From Didymodactylos carnosus (taxonomy: Eukaryota > Rotifera > Eurotatoria > Philodinida > Philodinidae): 38,520 nt of DNA. The translations under genes were made by a program, and so were the position numbers. Numbering within the stretch: the first letter of the stretch is position 1; each line of letters begins with the position of its first letter. The stretch is taken from positions 1-38,520 of the forward strand of contig CAJNOQ010000945.1 of the NCBI GenBank assembly GCA_905250885.1. The letters are read 5' to 3'. The notes below the pieces were generated by a model. The model worked only from the letters and a program-made list of their open reading frames with translations. It searched no databases and was not told where the DNA came from. Below are positions 32,024-38,520 of the stretch, one piece after another.

Positions 32024-32405
32024 GGGTGCTCCACCCCCTCTTTTTTGAAAAAATTTCAGATTTTGAGCTGAACATAGCCTAATGTAGAGGAAGGCGTGGG
32101 CTACAAAATGAGACCACTCCCAGCATTTCACGATCTATCTTTAAAAAATTTATGCATTTTTGAAGTTTTCGCTTCAGAGTAAAAGAAAACTCAATTTTTT
32201 AGTTTCATAAACTTTTCTCTCCTTTTCGCGACGTTTTTCAGTATTTTTCCTATAATTCGACAAGGAAAGGTCTTGAAAATATTCCAAAAAATACCTATGC
32301 GATACTACCTTGAGTACCTATGGTAAAATTTTCCACGCGCTCGGATGAAATTTAGGGAAGGTCGTAATGTGACACCATGAACAACCGAGTTTTCTGGAAA
32401 ACGCA
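32024..32405. mobile_element. Truncated inverted copy of the 13878-14733 element family
   Basis: It begins GGGTGCTCCACCCCCTCTTT, matching the right end of the 13878-14733 element read inverted. It shares further blocks, such as GAGCTGAACATAG, TAATGTAGAGGAA and GCTACAAAATGAGACCA. Near 32365 the GTCGTAATGT block corresponds to the left part of that element. The far end and the TTAA flank are not recognisable. Confidence 0.7.
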
Positions 32406-32970
32406 TGAGCGGTAATAGTTAAAAACTTGAAAAAAAAACGAAAAAATGCTCAAGTTTACAATCAGTTCTGAAAATATAAAGCCTCACTGACTTTTAGTTT
32501 TTATTTCACAGCATTTCTACGGAAGGCACAAAAAGAGGCGTGGAGGAATGAAATGCATGACTCGAGTTCAGTGTATTGTTCGTCACTCAGCTATCATTTA
32601 TTCAAATTTAAAACAAATTTTGCCATTAGATTTCCAACACTTTTGTCTATTTAGAAATGTAAAAAAGTTCAAGACTTGCCTTCAGTTCAAGAAATTCTGT
32701 ATAGGACCCAATCAAAGTCAACACTGTTTTCTCATTCAAAGAATATATACATGTATACGCCGTTCTCGCTATTCTGTAGAGCTTCAGAGAGAGCGCCGCG
32801 AGTATTTTTACAAATAAAATTTTTGTTCTCAACTTTTCATATAAAGTTTATTCATGTTTAGTACGTTTCGATCACCCACCTATAAGCATAATACTAAAGG
32901 CGGTACCAACTACATTACTCAATGACATCTGAGTATCTGTTTTCAGACAGAGATGAGTATTAGTCTAGAT
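32406..32970. other. Intergenic, no gene seen
   Basis: Contains overlapping unrecognised frames of 61-89 codons on both strands with no family motif; none is supported as a gene. Confidence 0.4.
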
Positions 32971-33649
32971 ATATCGGATGCGTCAGGATGAATGAGCCTC
33001 TCCATATTTTCTATTGTTCTCGTGTTTCTTTAGGAACCTAAGATTAGTGTGTTTTTTAAAAGATGCGCCGCGAAATATACTACAAAACCGTATCTAAACT
33101 TTAATTTCAGAACTTCGATCAATAAAACTACGCACATGTGTCCAAGCAAGAAATGGAAAACATGATCGAAGTTTTGATTTTTCAGTTAAGCGGAGAAGAG
33201 TAATCACTTCAGATCAAAACAAACACAATCGAAAAATCGTTTCTTTCGATGGAGTTATGGGACTTTTACTGAAAGCATCACTATACCAAAATTTAAATTT
33301 ATTAATGGAAAAATCTGTGACAAGGCACAGAAAAATTATTATTTCTCCATGGGTTTTGATGTGAAAAAATAAGAAATGTATCTGACAAATAGAGCGAAGT
33401 CAGAGCTACATAATGGCTGATTCAGGTTTCTTACTTTCAACATGACACATTAACATACGAGATCATTATTGAGTTTACAAATTTTCATTTTTTTCGCCGT
33501 TCGTATAATTTGCGTAGTTTTCTTGATTGAAGTTCTGAAATTAAAGTTTAGGTATGGTTTTGTAGAGTATTTTGCGGCGCATCTTTTAAGAAAAACAATA
33601 ATCTTAGGATCCATTCCCAGAAACTCATTCATTATGACGCACCCGATAT
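32971..33649. mobile_element. TIR element (679 bp) with long inverted ends
   Basis: The outer ends are ATATCGGATGCGTCA and, inverted, ATATCGGGTGCGTCA. Inverted similarity continues through CCTAAGATTA and AAAAGATGCGCCGC to CAGAACTTC (left arm to about 33137, right arm from about 33510). The middle, about 370 bp, holds no transposase. The superfamily is not assigned. Confidence 0.7.
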
Positions 33650-33841
33650 TTTTCTGGAACTAAATTATTCGCGCATTTCTGAGTCATAATTGACGAAATA
33701 TGTATGACTTTGTCAATAATCCGTTAACCGAAGTAATTTATTACAAAACAATTAGTATTCACATTAATTTCCTGATCAAAACACGACTTCGTGCAGTTTT
33801 ATATATTATTGGGTAATATAAGCAATCTGTTTACTATTATA

Positions 33842-34192
33842 CAGTACTGGAAAATTAGAGAGACGGGTTCGAGCCTACTCTTTAACTTTTATTTATTTTG
33901 TTAATTAACGATTTTAGAGAGTTTAAACCACATGAGTATAAGCATTTAAGTCTGCTCTTTTCAAATATGTTATTGAAAAAATATAGAAATCTTTGTTTCT
34001 CTTACAAAAGATTTTTTACAAAAAATGCCCATTTTTTGTTGGAAAAAATTCTAGAGCCATTTTAGCCTATTGTGTAATGCAGTATAATGCATATACTCAT
34101 ATGGTTCAATCTCTCTAAAATCGTTAATTAACCAAATAAAAAAAAGTTAAAGAGTAGACTGGAACCCGTCTCTATAATTTTTTCCAGTACTG
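33842..34192. mobile_element. Tc1/mariner-like MITE (351 bp) with TA flanks
   Basis: TA (33840-33841) is followed by CAGTACTGGAAAA; the right end is TTTTCCAGTACTG followed by TA (34193-34194). The TIRs are about 105 bp with high similarity, including GTTAATTAACGATTTTAGAGAG. TA target duplication and TIRs of this form fit Tc1/mariner. The element ends 58 bp past the stop of the receptor-ART gene and its left arm offers a minus-strand AATAAA (33897-33892). Confidence 0.8.
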
Positions 34193-34250
34193 TAAATGAA
34201 AGATTCGATTTAGAACTAAAATGTTGAAAAAGTTCTTTTATACCGTTAAA

Positions 34251-36362
34251 TCAATGTTGTTTTTCTGGTTTACCTTCACATTGTTCAAAAGCAGATAATG
34301 GGACACTAGTATTATTTGTTTCCGGTAGTTTACATTCTTCCAGCCATATTTTTGTTTCCATGTTGTCTGTTTTTTCCACGGCAGTGATGGTGAATGCAGC
34401 AAACGGTAAGATGAGTACCTCTTCTTCATCTTTTACCTTAGAAATCCCACTAATGTCGAGCGCTGTGCGCTTATTTCGTATCAGATAAGTTGAAAATACT
34501 GACATATCATTTGGTCCACAGAAAATTTCTGCAACTTTTGTTGTTTTCGATGTCGATAAAAACGTTGTATTAACAATTTGTTGTCCCGCATAATAGGGAG
34601 CAAGTTCTGATCCTTTAACGCGCATACCACGATAGCATACACCCGTATAACTGTACGGTTCAAACTTTGGATGATGTAAAAGAATCGATGTAATAGCCAT
34701 GACGCCATCTTGAGCCAAATAGAGACGGGTGCAAAAAAATTTTGAACAACCTTGTCTCAAATCATGAATAACATTTCGTGCCATGTCTCCGTTTACATAT
34801 TGGTGGAACGTTGCTGTTGATGTATAAGCTCGGACTATCTCAAACGGGTCTTTATTGTCCTTTGCTCGTTGAAAATAGACTTTGATACTGTTAAAATTTG
34901 ATTTTGTCAAGTTACCAACAAGTCTGGTGTACAGATAGCCCTTATTTATCGCGTAAATTTTATCTAATAAATCAGATTCAATATTGCGTTTGTAGAGAAA
35001 AGAAAGATCCGATTCTCGTCGAAAGCGAGCTGAGTATTCTGAAGCATTTGCATGGACAATTTCCCATTCGCACGGATCATTTGGATCGCATATAAAGCAT
35101 GCTAATTCTTTCTGAACTTTCGTATTTGCATCATTAGGAGCCAGTTCTATTAGACGTTGACTTGAACGGTTTCGAGTCGGACAAAAAGGATTTCGTCTTG
35201 GTAAAAGTCTGGCAACCCCGGCGAAGCCATCAGGTGGTGCAATTTGCAATACAGTATTACCGCTAATGTTCTCAACTTGACTGATGTCATTGATGGACAT
35301 TGTTTCAGTGGCGTCTCGCACTCTTTCGGTATCAGAAAAATGTTGGCAATGTTGCCTTCTCATGATGGATGAACGTCGAAATTCCTGCATATAGACGTTG
35401 TTCGAGTAAACATAGATGAAGAACGTGAAAGTGTACGGCAATAGCACGAGAAATGTCAGTGGTACGAATATTTTAGACAATAATTGTTGATTAGATCCAG
35501 TACAATCATAGATAACATATGAGAATAGAAACCAAGGCAAAGCAAAAACAAGATAAAATATCGATGGTAGAAAGAAATCCCCATGTTTACGCAATTGTCT
35601 GAACAAGACATGCCAATATTCATCGCGTATGCCTACAGAAACATTTCGTTTCGTGATACTACGCAAAACAATTATACTAGCTATAAATTGCAGTAGAGTT
35701 GGTATCAGCGCATCACAGTATCCAAAAACCACTCTGATTGTATTAACCGTGTTATAAGTTGATTGTAAGAAATTTACAAATTCTAATAGTAAAAAAGGGA
35801 TCTGCAACATTGTCACGATTAGAAAACAAGTAAATGAAACTATGATCGAACGTTTTCTTGATGCAAATATACAGATACCAAAACATTGAATTAACACTCG
35901 CTCACATGCAATAAAACTACTGAACCATATACTGAGATGATACATTGTTTCATTGATTAATAGTAAAATTGTATAGGTACGACGATAATGGCTAACTGAT
36001 TTCGTTAGTATAAAAAAAAATAGCACTTCCTCGAAACAAAATCCAACTAGCATAGTAACACATAAGCAGATCAAATAAACACCTAAATTAGTTGTACGTA
36101 TTCTGTGACATAGAAACGTTCGGATACTCAGCGTAATACTAATAATGGACCAAAATATGACGAGTTGAAGAAAGCATATATAAATATTTTTTGCACCTGG
36201 AATATACTTTAATACAACTTCAAGTGCTTCAAGTTCAGTGATAGCCATATTTCGTTCACACAATTTACCGCTATAACATTGTGAACACACGTAATACGAA
36301 TTAACATAATGACTATTATTCCAAGAGCTATTCAGAGCAGATGATACATTTACAGAGAGCAT
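34251..36362 (-). CDS. Seven-transmembrane receptor fused to an ADP-ribosyltransferase
   Basis: One uninterrupted frame encodes 703 residues. The N-terminus is short, with three N-glycosylation sequons (Asn5, 11, 15) and Cys26, 29, 35. Seven hydrophobic helices follow at about 59-82, 93-120, 129-155, 172-195, 215-234, 264-286 and 298-320. Helix 3 ends in Glu154-Arg155 (an E/DRY variant), helix 6 has ALPWFLFS, and helix 7 has LPYTFTFFIYVY in place of NPxxY, all consistent with divergent rhodopsin-class receptors. After a polar linker of about 80 residues comes an ART domain (about 403-690) with CYRGM (Arg578), FLSTS (Ser603-Thr-Ser605) and DEEEVLILP (Glu646-x-Glu648). This is the complete R-S-E triad of arginine-type mono-ADP-ribosyltransferases. 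By topology the enzyme would face the cytosol. The frame is open upstream to an acceptor at 36428 without another ATG, so Met at 36362 is chosen; an upstream coding exon remains possible. Ligand and substrate are unknown. Confidence 0.9.
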   Translation of the reverse strand: MLSVNVSSALNSSWNNSHYVNSYYVCSQCYSGKLCERNMAITELEALEVVLKYIPGAKNIYICFLQLVIFWSIISITLSIRTFLCHRIRTTNLGVYLICLCVTMLVGFCFEEVLFFFILTKSVSHYRRTYTILLLINETMYHLSIWFSSFIACERVLIQCFGICIFASRKRSIIVSFTCFLIVTMLQIPFLLLEFVNFLQSTYNTVNTIRVVFGYCDALIPTLLQFIASIIVLRSITKRNVSVGIRDEYWHVLFRQLRKHGDFFLPSIFYLVFALPWFLFSYVIYDCTGSNQQLLSKIFVPLTFLVLLPYTFTFFIYVYSNNVYMQEFRRSSIMRRQHCQHFSDTERVRDATETMSINDISQVENISGNTVLQIAPPDGFAGVARLLPRRNPFCPTRNRSSQRLIELAPNDANTKVQKELACFICDPNDPCEWEIVHANASEYSARFRRESDLSFLYKRNIESDLLDKIYAINKGYLYTRLVGNLTKSNFNSIKVYFQRAKDNKDPFEIVRAYTSTATFHQYVNGDMARNVIHDLRQGCSKFFCTRLYLAQDGVMAITSILLHHPKFEPYSYTGVCYRGMRVKGSELAPYYAGQQIVNTTFLSTSKTTKVAEIFCGPNDMSVFSTYLIRNKRTALDISGISKVKDEEEVLILPFAAFTITAVEKTDNMETKIWLEECKLPETNNTSVPLSAFEQCEGKPEKQH

Positions 36363-36427
36363 GTGTATGTAGTTTATAGCATACGAGTGACTGGCATAGC
36401 CATTGTACCGTTTGTAAAAAAGTTTGT

Positions 36428-36442
36428 CTGAAAGAAAAGTCA
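36428..36442 (-). promoter_or_regulatory. Splice acceptor upstream of the receptor-ART start
   Basis: On the minus strand TGACTTTTCTTTCAG ends at 36428, followed by a 65-nt leader to ATG at 36362. There is no local upstream coding exon, which fits a trans-spliced leader or a 5'UTR intron. Confidence 0.55.
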
Positions 36443-36900
36443 AAGCAGTCTTAAAGTGATGGACAAGTTAAGTGTTACTTTGATAGAGGATCACAAAAAA
36501 TGGCTTTTCCCTATACTTTTTCTACTTTCTCCGACAAAACTTGATTTATTCTGATAATGGCTAAGATTCCCACGGTGACTCCAAAAAATTTGTGAAGCCG
36601 ATTTTTCACTGGGTCTTTGGAAAGCCAGTTTGGATCTCTAAAAACGGACATTGAAATAGGTCAACTTTTTTCATAGATATATAGTTCGAAGCGTCCTCTA
36701 CAAAAGTGGATTCAAGCAACATCTCGGAAATCCACGGTTCGGTAGCTATAGACATTTTTTCCGAAGCTTTAAGGCTCCGCTGCCGTTAAGTTTAGGACTG
36801 TCAGAAGTGAATGAAAACATAGGTTATCGACTATGCTGAATCTCGTGGCAATGTTAGTTTTCAGAACAAACTGCAAGGACCAAGTGAAAATCCTTATTAA

Positions 36901-37118
36901 GTGAAACAACCCAATTTTGGCTTTTTCCATCAAAAATTAGAAAAGTCATTACTCAGTCACAATTCATCAAATCTACTTCAGAATGTCAGGAAATACTTCA
37001 GTTTATCCGATCATTTTGATTCAGTACTTAAAATCAAGAAATAAAATATTCTTCTGAGTTATTTCATTCTGAGTTATGACTTTTCTTGATGGAAAAAGCC
37101 AAAAATGGGTTGTTTCAC
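36901..37118. mobile_element. TTAA-flanked small TIR element (218 bp)
   Basis: TTAA (36897-36900) then GTGAAACAACCC; the other end is GGGTTGTTTCAC then TTAA (37119-37122). The TIRs are about 55 bp (GGCTTTTTCCATCA is shared), with a short insertion in the left arm. It is a piggyBac-type target signature with no coding capacity. Confidence 0.7.
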
Positions 37119-37122
37119 TTAA

Positions 37123-37968
37123 GGGCCCCCCTCCCTCAGAAATTATCTCCGACACTGTACATCCGACCTTGATGAAACTTTCCATTAAACGGGAATGAAA
37201 AAATTTTTTTGTCTTCAAGTCTCACGGTTTAGGAGTTTTTCAGAGATCAAGGTCCAAAAAGGACCCTGAACGGCGTCCCAAGATTTTTTAATATGCTTCA
37301 AGCTGAAGAGTTTATTTTATTTTAAACTAAACACCTAACTACATGGACTGGCTGGCGCCGATTTTTCAATTAAGCCTTTATTGGTTTTCCAGGCAACCAA
37401 CAACCTCCAAAACCCGAAAAACCTATCCGGATTTTCCAAAAATCCTCAGTTTGACAAAAAACTAAGACCCAATTCAAAAGTCGACGCCGGTCAGTCAATG
37501 TATTTTCGTTTCATCTTTTAAACAAAAAAAGAATGAACTCTCTACGACAAACCGCTATTAAAAATCTTGGGACGCACTTCAGGTGTAACTTTTATATAGT
37601 GAAAACGCTGTATTAAACGCTGTATGAAATACTCCATTTTAGGACTTCTAGGAAAATGCCTGTAACTTTGTGATGCAAGATCATACAGAGTTGTGGGCGG
37701 CCTTATTTTGATCAGAAACGTTTGCTCTACAAAGCTGTGTGTTCAGAAAAAATTTAATTGCATAAGTATCTAGGAAAAAACTGTTGTTTGAAGACCCGGT
37801 TTTTCAAGGCTCTTAGAAAACTTGCTCAAAATCCCCAAAAAACCAGTTTTGTAACCAAATGCAATACAGATTCTGAAAGTAGGCACTTCAGGCTATCTTT
37901 CCATGTGCGTATCTCAAAACCGATTTTTTGACCGAAAATCACCATTTCTGAGGGGGGGGGGGGGGCCC
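37123..37968. mobile_element. TTAA-flanked TIR element (846 bp) adjoining the previous one
   Basis: TTAA (37119-37122) precedes GGGCCCCCCTCCCTCAGAAA; the right end is TTTCTGAG, then 14 G, then CCC and TTAA (37969-37972). The size and C-rich ends resemble the 13878-14733 element, though the interiors were not seen to align. It has no transposase. The left TTAA is shared with the 36901-37118 element. Confidence 0.65.
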
Positions 37969-38159
37969 TTAAAAAAGGTTTTCCCGCGGCCATGGCAGTT
38001 TGCCGAGATGTTGCTTGAATCCACTTTTGTAGAGAACGCTTCGAACTATATATCTATGAAAAAAGTTGACCTATTTCAATGTCCGTTTTTAGAGATCCAA
38101 ACTGGCTTTCCAAAGACCAAGTGAAAAATCGGCTTCACAAATTTTTCAACAACCGTCTT

Positions 38160-38520
38160 TGGTTGTGAAAGACTAGCCCCAGGTATCTGCTTTTGATTGT
38201 CGAAGACCGCAACATTCTATCCTACACTGTTATTGAGTTATTGAGAAAATGGCAACCTGCACAGGATTTTCGAGCCGATAGTGCACGTCATCTATTTTTA
38301 TAGAAAACCGTCGGTTAACCGCGGCTTGCTACAAAACCGTCAATTAATTACGGTTAACCGTCGGTATTTTTGATACCGCAGTTTGGAAAATTAACCGCCA
38401 ATTGACTACGTTATTCCGGAGAACCGACGGTTAACCGTTCCTTTTCAATCACCGTTTTGTTTTGTGGTCACGATATGTATATAAGGATAACATGATTTAT
38501 CGAAAATTCAAAACTTTATT
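38160..38520. other. Intergenic end of window with GGTTAACC palindromes
   Basis: The motif GGTTAACCG recurs in palindromic context near 38313-38325, 38353-38364 and 38428-38440, with arms such as ACCGTCGGTTAACCG and ACCGACGGTTAACCG. It is likely the edge of another repeat that runs out of the window. No gene is seen. Confidence 0.45.

Larger units (their letters stand above)
36584..38146. repeat. Composite element with 144-bp near-identical inverted arms
   Basis: 36584-36727 and 38003-38146 are reverse complements with about two mismatches in 144. The left arm starts about 140 bp upstream of the receptor-ART acceptor. Two TTAA-flanked elements lie inside. Near identity suggests recent activity, or gene conversion between the arms. 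Confidence 0.8.

Noticed and set aside
33860..33880. tRNA or SINE B-box (GGTTCGAGCC)
   Set aside because: It lies in the TIR of the 33842-34192 MITE, is repeated inverted in the other arm in altered form, and has no A-box or cloverleaf around it.
36363..36443. Extending the receptor-ART protein 27 residues upstream from a TTG at 36443
   Set aside because: TTG is not a normal start in animals, and its first codons lie in the pyrimidine tract of the acceptor ending at 36428. The first ATG of the exon (36362) was used.
37903..38124. 73-codon frame crossing the 14-G run
   Set aside because: It spans the boundary between a TTAA element end and an inverted-repeat arm, so it is not a gene.

Overview
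The window looks like nuclear DNA of a bdelloid rotifer (Rotaria- or Adineta-like). This is inferred, not proven. It is strongly AT-rich. The animal-type genes have mostly short introns (54-78 nt in the ciliary gene) with T-rich acceptors, there is a large set of small foldback and terminal-inverted-repeat (TIR) elements, and one gene carries an arginine-type ADP-ribosyltransferase domain of a kind that is abundant in bdelloids. All four protein genes have a splice-acceptor-like site just before the start codon, which fits the spliced-leader trans-splicing known in rotifers.

Layout. 1-12.0 kb is a gene desert: a perfect 35-bp foldback at the very start, a pair of 173-bp inverted repeats 4.4 kb apart (343-515 and 4935-5107), then about 7 kb of AT-rich sequence with no convincing gene. 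12.05-19.06 kb (+) holds a five-exon class II DYRK kinase (DYRK2-like, 612 aa). One of its introns is 4.87 kb long and packed with transposon relics (a TTAA-flanked element and a hAT derivative with a decayed transposase C-terminus). 20.07-20.82 kb is another nested foldback element. 22.19-27.86 kb (+) is a compact gene of 27 or 28 exons for CFAP61, a ciliary radial-spoke-associated protein. 28.75-29.73 kb (-) is an intronless aquaporin whose predicted selectivity filter is Gly/Ser/Gly/Arg rather than the usual animal Phe/His/small/Arg. 29.9-34.2 kb is intergenic with four TIR or foldback elements. 34.25-36.36 kb (-) is an intronless gene predicted to encode a seven-transmembrane receptor fused to a C-terminal mono-ADP-ribosyltransferase with an intact R-S-E triad. 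36.58-38.15 kb is a stack of nested inverted-repeat elements, two of which share a TTAA target.

The genes do not form an operon or a pathway. CFAP61 and the aquaporin are convergent; the aquaporin and the receptor-ART gene are both on the minus strand but 4.5 kb apart. The standout is the receptor-ART fusion, which sits between TIR elements on both sides: a candidate one-protein signalling device in which a membrane receptor carries its own NAD-consuming protein-modifying enzyme on the cytosolic side. The second notable item is the aquaporin filter, which matches the pattern of plant metalloid channels on an otherwise animal-type scaffold.
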